Shown here one piece after another: positions 6,903 through 13,634 of a stretch of DNA of 15,023 nucleotides; positions within the stretch are counted from its first letter, which is position 1, and the number at the start of each line of letters is the position of its first letter. The translations under genes were made by a program, and so were the position numbers. Where the stretch lies: contig JAIDEF010000410.1 of the NCBI GenBank assembly GCA_029054965.1, forward strand, positions 1 to 15,023. Direction: 5' to 3'. The notes beneath the pieces are model-generated. The model saw nothing but the letters and a program-made list of their open reading frames with translations. It had not been told where the DNA came from and ran no database searches. Origin of the DNA: Eubacterium sp. GTDB taxonomy: Bacteria > Bacillota > Clostridia > Oscillospirales > Acutalibacteraceae.

Positions 6903-8783
6903 TTACATCATTTCAGCTAAAATGTCGCTGAATTCTGTCGGATTATCAAGGTCAAGACCTGCAATAAGTCTTGCGGATGAATAAAGCAGGGTAACATATT
7001 TCTTTAACTGCTCATCGTCTGCATTTTCAAGCTTATCTGCAACAGGGTGGTTTGAGTTGACCTCAAGCACTAACTGAGCTTTTACTCCTTGTCCGCCGTT
7101 CGGCATCTGATTAAGCACCTTTTCCATTTCGAGTGAAACATAGCCCTCAGCAGAAAGTGAAACAGGATGATTGCCAAGCTTGTTTGAGAATTTAACTGAT
7201 GAAACCTTGTCGCCAAGTGCTTCCTTCATTTTTTCAAGTAAATCCTTTGAGTCCTCGTTCTTTTTGTTGATTGCTTCTTTTTCAGCATCGGTTGAAAGGT
7301 CAAGGTCATCCTTACAGATGTTTGCAAAGTGCTTGCCGTCATATTCCATCAGCATCTGGATTGCAAATTCGTCAACCTCGTCTGTGAAATAAAGAACCTC
7401 ATAGCCTTTTTCCTTAACGGCATCAAGCTGTGGAAGAAGCGCAATCTTTTCGGCACTTTCACCGCAGGCGTAGTAAATGCTTTCCTGTGAGTCTGCCATT
7501 CTGCCGACGTATTCCTTAAGAGTTGCGTAGCCGTCACCGTTTGAGGTTTCAAACATAAGGAAGTCCTTGAGTCCTTCCTTTTCCATACCGTAGTTTGCGT
7601 ATACACCGTATTTAAGCTGCAAGCCGAAGGTTTTGAAGAATTTGTTATATTTCTCTCTGTCGTTGTTGAGCATTTTCTTAAGCTCGTTTTTCAGCTTTTT
7701 GTCAATTGCTTTAGCAATGATTTTGAGCTGATGATCGTGCTGAAGCATTTCACGGCTGATGTTAAGGCTGAGATCTGCACTGTCAACAAGACCCTTAACA
7801 AAGCTGAAATAATCAGGTAGCAAATCACCGCATTTATCCATTATGAGTACGCCGTTTGAATAAAGCTGCAGGCCCTTTTCATATTCCTTTGAATAGAAAT
7901 CATATGGCGGATTTTCAGGAATGAACATCAATGCATCAAAGGTAGCCTGTCCTTCTGTCTTTGAATGAATTACAAGCTGAGGGTCGGTGTAGTCCATGAA
8001 TTTTTCTTTATAGAAGCTGTTGTAATCCTCTGTCTTGATTTCACCCTTTGACTTTCTCCATAATGGCACCATTGAGTTGAGCGTTTCGACAGCAATTTCT
8101 GTAATGTATTCGCCTTCTTTTTCAGGGTCGGGTACCTGGTGGCTCATCTCCATCTGAATGGGGTAGCGGATATAGTCACTGTATTTCTTAATCAGCTCGT
8201 CAATTTTGTACTGCTCAAGGTAGTCGCTATAGCTTTCGTTCTCATTATCTTCTTTGATATAAAGGGTGATAACTGTGCCTGCATCCTCTTTGTCGCATTC
8301 TTCAATTGTGTAGCCGTCTGCACCTGTGGATGTCCACTTGTTTGCGGTGCTTTCGCCAAATGCCTTAGACACAACCTCAACCTTATCTGCAACCATAAAG
8401 GAGGAGTAGAAGCCTACGCCGAACTGACCGATTACGGAAATGTCCTGTGCATTTTCATTGTCGGCGTTTTCTTTTTTGAAGTTGAGTGAACCGCTTTTTG
8501 CAATTGTGCCAAGGTTGTTTTCAAGCTCTTCTGCAGTCATACCAATACCGTTATCGGTGAGGGTGAGCGTTCTGTTATCTTTATCTATATCAATTGTGAT
8601 TTTAAAATCATCACGTGCAAGCTTAACACTGTCGTCGGTCAGCGATTTGAAATACAGTTTATCGATAGCATCGCTTGCATTTGAAATAAGCTCACGAAGA
8701 AAAATTTCCTTGTGAGTGTAAATTGAATTAATCATCATATCAAGGAGTTTTTTAGACTCTGCTTTGAATTGCTTTTTTCTCAT
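6903..8783 (-). CDS. htpG: Molecular chaperone HtpG (bacterial Hsp90)
   Basis: A full-length Hsp90 of 626 residues (E. coli 624). The N-terminal GHKL ATPase shows FLRELISNASDAIDK with the catalytic Glu31 and Mg-binding Asn35, the DNGIGM loop (Asp77) and GQFGVGFYSSFM (119-130). The middle domain contains the NISREMLQHD stretch (catalytic-loop Arg), and the C-terminal dimerisation domain runs to the end. HtpG is a cytosolic ATP-dependent dimeric chaperone that remodels client proteins late in folding, with DnaK. GGAAAGGAAATG is the ribosome binding site. A sigma-A promoter with a perfect CIRCE operator over its start site predicts heat-shock control by HrcA. Confidence 0.98.
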   Translation of the reverse strand: MRKKQFKAESKKLLDMMINSIYTHKEIFLRELISNASDAIDKLYFKSLTDDSVKLARDDFKITIDIDKDNRTLTLTDNGIGMTAEELENNLGTIAKSGSLNFKKENADNENAQDISVIGQFGVGFYSSFMVADKVEVVSKAFGESTANKWTSTGADGYTIEECDKEDAGTVITLYIKEDNENESYSDYLEQYKIDELIKKYSDYIRYPIQMEMSHQVPDPEKEGEYITEIAVETLNSMVPLWRKSKGEIKTEDYNSFYKEKFMDYTDPQLVIHSKTEGQATFDALMFIPENPPYDFYSKEYEKGLQLYSNGVLIMDKCGDLLPDYFSFVKGLVDSADLSLNISREMLQHDHQLKIIAKAIDKKLKNELKKMLNNDREKYNKFFKTFGLQLKYGVYANYGMEKEGLKDFLMFETSNGDGYATLKEYVGRMADSQESIYYACGESAEKIALLPQLDAVKEKGYEVLYFTDEVDEFAIQMLMEYDGKHFANICKDDLDLSTDAEKEAINKKNEDSKDLLEKMKEALGDKVSSVKFSNKLGNHPVSLSAEGYVSLEMEKVLNQMPNGGQGVKAQLVLEVNSNHPVADKLENADDEQLKKYVTLLYSSARLIAGLDLDNPTEFSDILAEMM

Positions 8784-8805
8784 ATAATCATTTCCTTTCC
8801 GGTAA

Positions 8806-8832
8806 TTAGCACTCTATTGTGCCGAGTGCTAA
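8806..8832. promoter_or_regulatory. CIRCE element (HrcA operator)
   Basis: TTAGCACTC-N9-GAGTGCTAA matches the CIRCE consensus at all 18 arm positions with the correct 9-base spacer. It covers the predicted transcription start of htpG, so HrcA binding would block initiation until heat shock. Confidence 0.97.
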
Positions 8833-8837
8833 TTCTA

Positions 8838-8865
8838 ATTATAGTCTTTATTTTCCAAAAGTCAA
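8838..8865 (-). promoter_or_regulatory. htpG promoter
   Basis: On the minus strand TTGACT (8860-8865), a 16-base spacer and TATAAT (8838-8843). Transcription begins within the adjacent CIRCE element. Confidence 0.8.
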
Positions 8866-8883
8866 GCCATAGTTAAAAAATAT

Positions 8884-8912
8884 TTGACATTTGTCCAAAT
8901 ATGAAATAATAT
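8884..8912 (+). promoter_or_regulatory. Promoter of the phosphodiesterase / zincin pair
   Basis: TTGACA (8884-8889), 17 bases, TAATAT (8907-8912); an overlapping TATAAT at 8910-8915 would have a 20-base spacer. The -35 lies in an imperfect dyad, ATTTGACA-TT-TGTCCAAAT (8882-8900), which may be an operator. Confidence 0.65.
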
Positions 8913-8946
8913 AATAATTAGAAATATTTGTTAAGGGGTGGATTTT

Positions 8947-9945
8947 ATGGCAATAAAAACTAAAACAAAAAGTAAAAAGGCACTGAAAGCATTGGTGATT
9001 ATTGTTGCGGTCATTGCTGCAATAGCTATTCTTATGACAGTGTCAGGAAAGCATAAATCAGATCCGTCATTGGTTAAACAGTATGACACGCAAAATCCTT
9101 ATATCCTTGCCGAAACCGATATATCTGCTCACAGAAGCGGAGGCGGTATTGCTCCTGAGGAATCATTGATGGCTTTCAAAAACTGTGCTGAGAATGACAG
9201 CTTCAACATCGACGTTTTTGAATTTGATTTGCATATCACTAAAGATGATGTTTTGGTTCTTTTGCACGATGATACCCTTGACAGAACTTCAAATGTTGAA
9301 GAGGTTTTTGGTGAAACAGATGTCAGACCTGAAACCAAAACCTATGAGGAGTTAAGACAGCTCAATATCGGTGCTAAGTTTGTTGACCCGGACGGCAAAA
9401 TGCCTTTTGCAGATATGAGCGAGCCTACTGATGATTTAAGAATTTTAAGGGTTGAGGACGTTCTTGACTACTTAAACTCAAAGGGTGACTATAAGTATAT
9501 TATTGAAATCAAAAACAGTGATGATTTAGGAAGAAAGGGTGTTGATATTCTTTATCAGATTCTTGTTGAAAAAAATCTGCTTGACCGTGTAATTTTCGGT
9601 ACCTTCCATGCAGAGGTCAGCGAGTATGTTGATGAAAATTATCCGGATATGGCAAGAAGTACAGGTATAACCGAGGTGCTTAAGTTCTATTTTGCTGCAA
9701 TTACAAACAGCAAAAGCTATGAGCCGCCATGCAATGTTCTGCAGATTCCTTATGGTGCACCGTATAATACCTTTGGACTTAATACAGGAACTGCACAGGT
9801 TATAAACTATGCACACGAGCACGATATGGCCGTGCAGTATTGGACAATTAATGATGAAGAGGATATGGAATACTTAATCAGTATAGGTGCTGACTGTATT
9901 ATGAGTGACTATCCCGACGTTCTTTATGATGTAAAAAATAAATAA
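8947..9945 (+). CDS. Membrane-anchored glycerophosphodiester phosphodiesterase
   Basis: A 332-residue GDPD-family enzyme that hydrolyses glycerophosphodiesters to glycerol-3-phosphate and an alcohol. A Lys-rich start and one hydrophobic segment (about 14-33) anchor it, leaving the TIM-barrel domain outside. Family motifs: SAHRSGGGIAPEES (catalytic His62, Arg63), FEFDLHITKD (Glu92, Asp94), LLHDDTLDRT (catalytic His107), YIIEIKN (Glu187, Lys189), then VQYWTINDEEDM and GADCIMSDYP near the end. The usual HRG reads HRS, a mild change. A GTG at 8938 is in frame but lies in the AAGGGGTG ribosome binding site, so the ATG at 8947 is preferred. The substrate could be lipid head groups or teichoic-acid fragments. 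The downstream zincin gene begins 13 bases later, so they form an operon. Confidence 0.9.
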   Translation: MAIKTKTKSKKALKALVIIVAVIAAIAILMTVSGKHKSDPSLVKQYDTQNPYILAETDISAHRSGGGIAPEESLMAFKNCAENDSFNIDVFEFDLHITKDDVLVLLHDDTLDRTSNVEEVFGETDVRPETKTYEELRQLNIGAKFVDPDGKMPFADMSEPTDDLRILRVEDVLDYLNSKGDYKYIIEIKNSDDLGRKGVDILYQILVEKNLLDRVIFGTFHAEVSEYVDENYPDMARSTGITEVLKFYFAAITNSKSYEPPCNVLQIPYGAPYNTFGLNTGTAQVINYAHEHDMAVQYWTINDEEDMEYLISIGADCIMSDYPDVLYDVKNK

Positions 9946-9958
9946 AGAGAGTATTTTT

Positions 9959-10555
9959 ATGAAATTACACTACAAAGGTAAATATGATTTGAACCCTGAT
10001 TCGCTTCCGCATAATGAGCATATGCCGAATGCCGTGCCTTTTAAGGAAGCGAAGGACACAAAAACGCTGTCGATAATCTGCAATGTGGCGGGGTTTGTGA
10101 TTATTGCTGTATCGGTGGTTGCGGCGGTTATAAGAAGCGGTACTGATTTCAGTCCTGTTAAGTTTGGTCTGGGGTGTGTTTCATCAATGCTTTTGCTGTT
10201 TCCTCATGAGCTGCTGCATGCTGTATGCTTTAAAAATGATGTTTATCTATATACAAACTGGAAGCAGGGAATGCTTTTTGTTGTCGGACCTGAAACTATG
10301 TCAAAGAGCAGATTTATTTTTATGGCACTGCTGCCGAATATTGTGTTCGGTTTTATACCTTATATAATAGGTATGATTTTTCCGGGTTTGTTCTTTTTTA
10401 GTGCCTTGGGTGCATTTTCAATCGGGATGGGTGCCGGTGATTATTATAATGTGTTCAATGCTGCTGTTCAGATGCCGAAAGGTGCAAGAACATATATTCA
10501 TAAATTCAATTCCTTCTGGTATATGCCTGAGGAAAGTAAAAAGAGAGAAGATTAA
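9959..10555 (+). CDS. DUF3267-type membrane zinc metallopeptidase (putative)
   Basis: A 198-residue membrane protein with about four hydrophobic segments (roughly 38-58, 67-90, 120-142 and 143-160). The second carries HELLHA (83-88), the HEXXH zinc motif inside the membrane. GMGAGDYYN (157-165) sits near the end of the last segment and could supply a third ligand through Asp161. This matches the DUF3267 putative zincin family, resembling minimal site-2-type intramembrane proteases; no substrate is known to me. The ribosome binding site is modest (AAAGAGAG). It is the second gene of a unit with the phosphodiesterase. Its last five codons and stop lie inside the 32-base terminator palindrome. 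Confidence 0.75.
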   Translation: MKLHYKGKYDLNPDSLPHNEHMPNAVPFKEAKDTKTLSIICNVAGFVIIAVSVVAAVIRSGTDFSPVKFGLGCVSSMLLLFPHELLHAVCFKNDVYLYTNWKQGMLFVVGPETMSKSRFIFMALLPNIVFGFIPYIIGMIFPGLFFFSALGAFSIGMGAGDYYNVFNAAVQMPKGARTYIHKFNSFWYMPEESKKRED

Positions 10556-10570
10556 TCTTCTCTCTTTTTT
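10538..10570. terminator. 32-base perfect palindrome, bidirectional terminator
   Basis: Two 16-base arms (10538-10553 and 10554-10569) are exact complements with no spacer. The arms start with five A and end in a T run, so a U tract follows in both directions. It contains the last codons of the zincin gene, has that gene's stop at its centre, and touches the stop of the convergent XRE gene. Confidence 0.85.
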
Positions 10571-10793
10571 AATCTTTCGGCAGAGGATGGTAGGTATTGG
10601 TAAAGCCTAATAAGTAATCTGCTGAAACATTATAGAATTTGCATACTTTAATTATAAAGCTTGCTTTGATTTCGTTAAGTCCTGTTTCGTATCTTCTGTA
10701 TTGCTCTCTTGGTAATTCAAGCAGTTGGGCTACTTGCTCTTGAGTTAAATCTTTATCTTTTCTTAAATCTTCCAATCGTTGTGTATAGTGCAT
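10569..10793 (-). CDS. Small XRE-family transcriptional regulator (74 aa)
   Basis: A single-domain Cro/C1-type helix-turn-helix protein. The pattern is standard: QRLEDLRKDKDLTQEQVAQLL with the first two helices of the motif, then LPREQYRRYETG (27-38) as the recognition region, and a closing AS-FIIKVCKFYNVSADYLLG (44-63). The frame stays open upstream to 10868, but AAAGGAGG ends seven bases before the ATG at 10793, and the upstream residues do not look like protein of this family. It is divergent from a 91-residue gene, with tandem dyads between them that it most likely binds. It could control only itself and that neighbour; an antitoxin role is possible but not supported by anything specific. 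Confidence 0.88.
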   Translation of the reverse strand: MHYTQRLEDLRKDKDLTQEQVAQLLELPREQYRRYETGLNEIKASFIIKVCKFYNVSADYLLGFTNTYHPLPKD

Positions 10794-10817
10794 ATTAACT
10801 CCTCCTTTTAAAATAAT

Positions 10818-10874
10818 ATTATCACAAAATGCTACACAAGTGTTGCAAAAGCTATTAAAGTGTGGCATTATAAT
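10818..10874. promoter_or_regulatory. Divergent promoter region of the XRE gene and the 91-aa gene
   Basis: Rightward -10 TATAAT is at 10869-10874. Leftward -10 is GATAAT at 10818-10823 with a preceding TGT. The self-complementary TTGCAA (10843-10848) could be a -35 for both, with long spacers of 20 and 19 bases, suggesting weak promoters. The rightward start would be near 10881, giving a leader of only about 12 bases that barely includes the ribosome binding site. Confidence 0.5.
10830..10867. promoter_or_regulatory. Tandem 18-base operators, 20-base period
   Basis: TGCTACAC-AA-GTGTTGCA (10830-10847) is a dyad with one mismatched pair. AGCTATTA-AA-GTGTGGCA (10850-10867) repeats it 20 bases on, with 13 of 18 positions identical and a degenerate left arm. 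They lie between the -10 regions of the divergent genes, as expected for XRE operators. Confidence 0.65.
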
Positions 10875-10892
10875 CGCGAAAGGAGGGATATT

Positions 10893-11168
10893 ATGAATGT
10901 TTTACAAATAGGGGATGACGTGTTGATTAATGAAGAAGAATATGAATACTATCAAAAATTAAAACGTTCCCACAGAAGGTCGATTGACAGGTTTGTAAAA
11001 ATAAATGTCCTGACATATCGGCTGAGTCTGTTTATCAATTTAGTTATTGATAATAATGAGGACAAGCCTGAGGAAATTTTATTTAATCTTCAGGATGCTA
11101 TAGAGGACCTTCGCGCGTATTGCAAGGAATATGAGCACTTGATGAATCATTATTTTGAAGAAGATTAA
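10893..11168 (+). CDS. Unrecognised 91-aa acidic helical protein
   Basis: I do not recognise this protein. It has an acidic start (GDDVLINEEEYEYYQ, 7-21), a basic patch (KLKRSHRRS, 22-30), and two predicted long helices (about 31-52 and 57-86). There is no signal peptide, membrane segment or known nuclease or toxin motif. A frame upstream to 10860 exists, but AAAGGAGGG at 10879-10887 precedes the ATG at 10893 at ideal spacing. It faces away from the XRE gene and shares its operator region, so it is probably the target of that regulator. A toxin-antitoxin or phage-remnant origin is conceivable; the sequence does not decide. It ends just before the hairpin at 11174. Confidence 0.6.
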   Translation: MNVLQIGDDVLINEEEYEYYQKLKRSHRRSIDRFVKINVLTYRLSLFINLVIDNNEDKPEEILFNLQDAIEDLRAYCKEYEHLMNHYFEED

Positions 11169-11173
11169 AATAA

Positions 11174-11200
11174 AACACCCATAGCTAAGCTGTGGGTGTT
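11174..11200 (-). terminator. Terminator of the leftward RAYT operon
   Basis: AACACCCATAGC (11174-11185) and GCTGTGGGTGTT (11189-11200) pair over 12 positions with one G-T. On the minus strand TTTATTTTAATC follows, a good U tract. The plus-strand side lacks one, so it serves mainly the leftward genes. The RAYT stop codon (11199-11201) lies in the stem. Confidence 0.7.
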
Positions 11201-11669
11201 AAGCATAATATTTGTCCTCCTGCCATTTTGCAGGGTTATTTTCAATGTATTGTGCCTTTGTTATGTAATCCTCGTAGTCACGTATAATGTGGTCGTAGAA
11301 GCCTTTTTGCCATATTGAAAAACCAACTGTTTTTGTAACATATCGCTTAAATTGTCCAATCACCGTAGGGGCGGATATTATCCGCCCGTCTGAATGATTG
11401 ACTGACAAAATTAAATGTATGTGGTTGGGCATTATAACATATTTATCAACACGGCAGTTTGGGTATATTGTTGGTATATTATTAATTGCGTTTTCAACAA
11501 TTTTACCATACATTGTTAATTTTACCGTATTCGGGCGGATGGTATCCGCCCCTACGATTTGTGATAATAAACATTTTTTATTCTCTGTACATATAGTAAT
11601 AAAATACGTTCCGTCACAATAATCATGACTCTTTAACCGATTCGGTTTTCGTTTTGGCAATTCTGACAT
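11199..11669 (-). CDS. REP-associated tyrosine transposase (RAYT, Y1/IS200-like)
   Basis: This 156-residue protein belongs to the Y1 HUH transposase superfamily. MPNHIHLIL (80-88) holds the metal-binding His83-x-His85. SIWQKGFYDHIIRDYEDY (118-135) and YIENNPAKW (141-149) are the C-terminal landmarks of the RAYT group, with the catalytic tyrosine probably Tyr125 or Tyr141. RAYTs cut and join single-stranded DNA at REP palindromes and are thought to spread them; most are single-copy and not flanked by IS ends. Two REP-like palindromes lie inside this coding sequence and are translated as residues 38-46 and 94-103. It starts four bases after the SecB-like stop with no good ribosome binding site, so it may depend on translational coupling. 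Confidence 0.88.
   Translation of the reverse strand: MSELPKRKPNRLKSHDYCDGTYFITICTENKKCLLSQIVGADTIRPNTVKLTMYGKIVENAINNIPTIYPNCRVDKYVIMPNHIHLILSVNHSDGRIISAPTVIGQFKRYVTKTVGFSIWQKGFYDHIIRDYEDYITKAQYIENNPAKWQEDKYYA
11364..11389 (+). repeat. REP-like palindrome, copy 1
   Basis: GGGCGGATA (11369-11377), one T, TATCCGCCC (11379-11387): a perfect 9-base dyad, preceded by CGTAG. It is within the RAYT gene, where it encodes DGRIISAPTV on the minus strand. Confidence 0.8.
11531..11556 (-). repeat. REP-like palindrome, copy 2
   Basis: On the minus strand it reads CGTAG, GGGCGGAT, ACC, ATCCGCCC, GA. It matches copy 1 at 23 of 26 bases (differences are TT to CC in the loop and the last base) and lies in the opposite orientation, 141 bases away. 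In the RAYT frame it encodes VGADTIRP. Confidence 0.8.
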
Positions 11670-11673
11670 AACA

Positions 11674-12072
11674 TCAATTCAACGGTGAGGTTTCTTTTTG
11701 CTCATTGATTCTTACAGTTTCCTTATTCAATTTCATAATCGGAATCATAAGGCCGGGCATACCTGTATAGCCTGTGACAGTGTGCACAATCTGTCTGACA
11801 AACGGGAAAAGCTGGTCAAAGGAGCCGGTGTGGATATCGGGCTTCTCGTCCTCTGCACCATAATTGAATTCAGCTACCATTTCAATTTTTATTTCAAACG
11901 GATTGAGGTCAGCATCTGCAACTCTCAGCTCCATAATACCGATGCAGGTTTTGTTGTCATCAAGATAATTTACGTTATATTTAAGCTGATTTTGCAGTTT
12001 AAGCTGTGTTCCGGGCTTTACCTTATTTTCGATTTCAAGCTTATTAACCTTATAACCCTTTAATTCAATCAT
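11674..12072 (-). CDS. SecB-like protein (possible export chaperone)
   Basis: A 132-residue soluble protein whose alternating beta pattern and ending resemble the SecB fold: VNKLEIENKV near the start, a central VADADLNPFEIKIEMVAEF (51-69), then LFPFVRQIVHTVTGYTGMPGLMIP (88-111), comparable to the LFPYARE...FP-x-L-x-L-P region of SecB. SecB holds unfolded preproteins for SecA; distant SecB-like proteins occur in Clostridia and some act with toxin-antitoxin pairs. The match is by pattern only. The frame is open well upstream, into the glycosidase gene, but AAGGAGA six bases before the ATG at 12072 fixes the start. It begins one base after the glycosidase stop, so the pair is coupled. Confidence 0.5.
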   Translation of the reverse strand: MIELKGYKVNKLEIENKVKPGTQLKLQNQLKYNVNYLDDNKTCIGIMELRVADADLNPFEIKIEMVAEFNYGAEDEKPDIHTGSFDQLFPFVRQIVHTVTGYTGMPGLMIPIMKLNKETVRINEQKETSPLN

Positions 12073-12073
12073 T

Positions 12074-13447
12074 TCAGTTCTCCTTAACATTTTCAAATTT
12101 GAAGTCGTCAACACTTGGGTCAACTGCGTGACCGTCAAAGCGGATGAGTGAAAGATTTTCAACATTCTCGGCATCAATTGCATGCTTATAGCTGTCGCAG
12201 AGTCTGCCCCAGCGTGTTTTAGTTTTTTCAATGGTTACATTCTTTGCCCAGCGGATGAAGAATGCAGAGTTGTCAAAGCTTTCGACGCCATAGTCAAGGC
12301 AGGGACGTAGGTCATAAAGACCGCATTGCCATTTACTTGTTTTTGTAAGCTCAACACGGCAGTTTTCAAAGGTGATGTCCTCAATGATATTATCCTTATT
12401 GCCGTGGATTAATACACCGTTTTCACCCTTTGTTGTAACATTGAAGAAACGGATGTTTTTAATGCTGCCGCTCTTGGTGTTTTCATCACGGTTGAAGGTG
12501 GTAATTACAATCGGCTCGGCAGTGCCCCACCAGTCAGGGCAGAAGCGGCGTGTTTCAATAATAATATTCTGATAGGTAACATTTTCAACATTACCGCCGT
12601 CACGAATCTGGATTGAAAGACCTCTGTTTGATTTGCTGATTACACAGTTTGAAACAATAACATTTCTGAAATCACCTACACCCTCAGTGCCGATTTTGAT
12701 AGCGGCAGAGGTAGAAATAAGTGTGCAGCCGTCAATAACAATGTTTTCACAAGGGCCATATTCACTGTTGCCCTTTGAAGCTTTAAGGCAGATACAGTCA
12801 TCAGCACAGGTAACGTGACAGCCGAGTATTCTTACATTTGAGCAATGGTCCGGGTCAATTCCGTCACTGTTTGCAACATCAAGGTCGTTAAGAATTCTGA
12901 TTTTGTCAATGAGCACATCGTCACAGCCTGCAGGGTGTAATGTCCAGAACGGAGCATCAACTACAGTAAAGTCCTTGAAGGTTATATGATTGCTCTTTTC
13001 AACATACATAACTGTAGGGCGCGGGTAAAAATCGCCTGTTACATAGTACTGGTCTTTTCTTGCAACAAATGCGTGGCCGTTGGCATCAATGGTGCCTTCG
13101 CCGCTGATTGTGCAGTGGTCAGCCTCGTAAGCATAAATAAAAACAAAGCTCGGCTTGCCTGTGACAGGATTGCCGATTAAAGCAGTTTTAGGGTCATTGA
13201 TAAGCTTGTTCGGTCTGATATATCCGTCGATATTGCTTGTTGCTTTGATAGTGGCACCCTTCTGAATGTGAAGGTCAACATTGGTTCTCAGTCTGATTGA
13301 GTCACTGTAAAATACACGTCCGCTTGGCAGTACAACCTGACCTCCGCCGTTTTTGCAGCAGTCATCAATTGCGTGCTGGATAGCAAAGGCGTCATTTGTT
13401 TTGCCGTCGCCTTTTGCACCATATTGCATTACATTATAAATTTTCAT
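12074..13447 (-). CDS. Glycoside hydrolase family 28-like protein (pectin-type beta-helix)
   Basis: A 457-residue right-handed beta-helix protein. The N-terminus YGAKGDGKTNDAFAIQHAID (9-28) is the usual opening of pectin-lyase-fold enzymes. GH28 motifs follow: NSDGIDPDHC (193-202, for NTDG) and ADDCICLKAS (215-224, for the DD pair), giving candidate acids Asp195, Asp216 and Asp217. The expected G-H-G/S box reads SAAIKIGTEG (247-256), so the usual histidine is replaced (probably Ala248). No R-I-K is present; RGLSIQIR (275-282) is in its place. There is no signal peptide, so the substrate would be an imported oligosaccharide, perhaps from pectin or rhamnogalacturonan. AGAGGAT is the ribosome binding site. 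It heads an operon with the SecB-like and RAYT genes. Confidence 0.82.
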   Translation of the reverse strand: MKIYNVMQYGAKGDGKTNDAFAIQHAIDDCCKNGGGQVVLPSGRVFYSDSIRLRTNVDLHIQKGATIKATSNIDGYIRPNKLINDPKTALIGNPVTGKPSFVFIYAYEADHCTISGEGTIDANGHAFVARKDQYYVTGDFYPRPTVMYVEKSNHITFKDFTVVDAPFWTLHPAGCDDVLIDKIRILNDLDVANSDGIDPDHCSNVRILGCHVTCADDCICLKASKGNSEYGPCENIVIDGCTLISTSAAIKIGTEGVGDFRNVIVSNCVISKSNRGLSIQIRDGGNVENVTYQNIIIETRRFCPDWWGTAEPIVITTFNRDENTKSGSIKNIRFFNVTTKGENGVLIHGNKDNIIEDITFENCRVELTKTSKWQCGLYDLRPCLDYGVESFDNSAFFIRWAKNVTIEKTKTRWGRLCDSYKHAIDAENVENLSLIRFDGHAVDPSVDDFKFENVKEN

Positions 13448-13486
13448 ATATAAATCCTCTAAAAATTATTTTATTACATCTATCAT

Positions 13487-13516
13487 ATCATAAAAAAATA
13501 TTCAATACAACATCAA
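13487..13516 (-). promoter_or_regulatory. Probable promoter of the GH28 operon
   Basis: On the minus strand TTGATG (13511-13516), an 18-base spacer, and TATGAT (13487-13492), with a second TATGAT immediately after. The -35 is imperfect and the region is AT-rich, so this is tentative. Confidence 0.4.
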
Positions 13517-13557
13517 TAATAACTAAAATTTTGTGCTTTTATGTGTTAATAATTTAA

Positions 13558-13586
13558 TTGACAATATTTGCACCATATAATATAAT
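13558..13586 (+). promoter_or_regulatory. purA promoter
   Basis: TTGACA (13558-13563), 17 bases, TATAAT (13581-13586): a perfect consensus sigma-A promoter. The start near 13593 coincides with a small hairpin, GGACT-GCTA-AGTCC (13594-13607), which may stabilise the mRNA 5' end. There is no riboswitch-size leader. Confidence 0.85.
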
Positions 13587-13634
13587 TAACTATGGACTGC
13601 TAAGTCCTATTACAAACAAATTAGGAGAATTAAA

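Noticed and set aside
7171..8715. Open frames on the plus strand opposite htpG
   Set aside because: They are shadows of a highly conserved gene, with no ribosome binding sites or recognisable protein.
10794..10868. N-terminal extension of the XRE regulator
   Set aside because: It would translate the operator and promoter region; a perfect ribosome binding site precedes the ATG at 10793.
11364..11556. The two GGGCGGAT palindromes as a CRISPR fragment
   Set aside because: The copies are inverted, only two, and lie in a conserved transposase reading frame beside no cas genes.
12073..12231. Upstream extension of the SecB-like frame into the GH28 gene
   Set aside because: It overlaps well-conserved GH28 coding sequence, and AAGGAGA marks the ATG at 12072.
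13587..13634. Purine riboswitch or attenuator before purA
   Set aside because: The leader is only about 40 bases with one 5-base-pair hairpin; too short for a purine aptamer.
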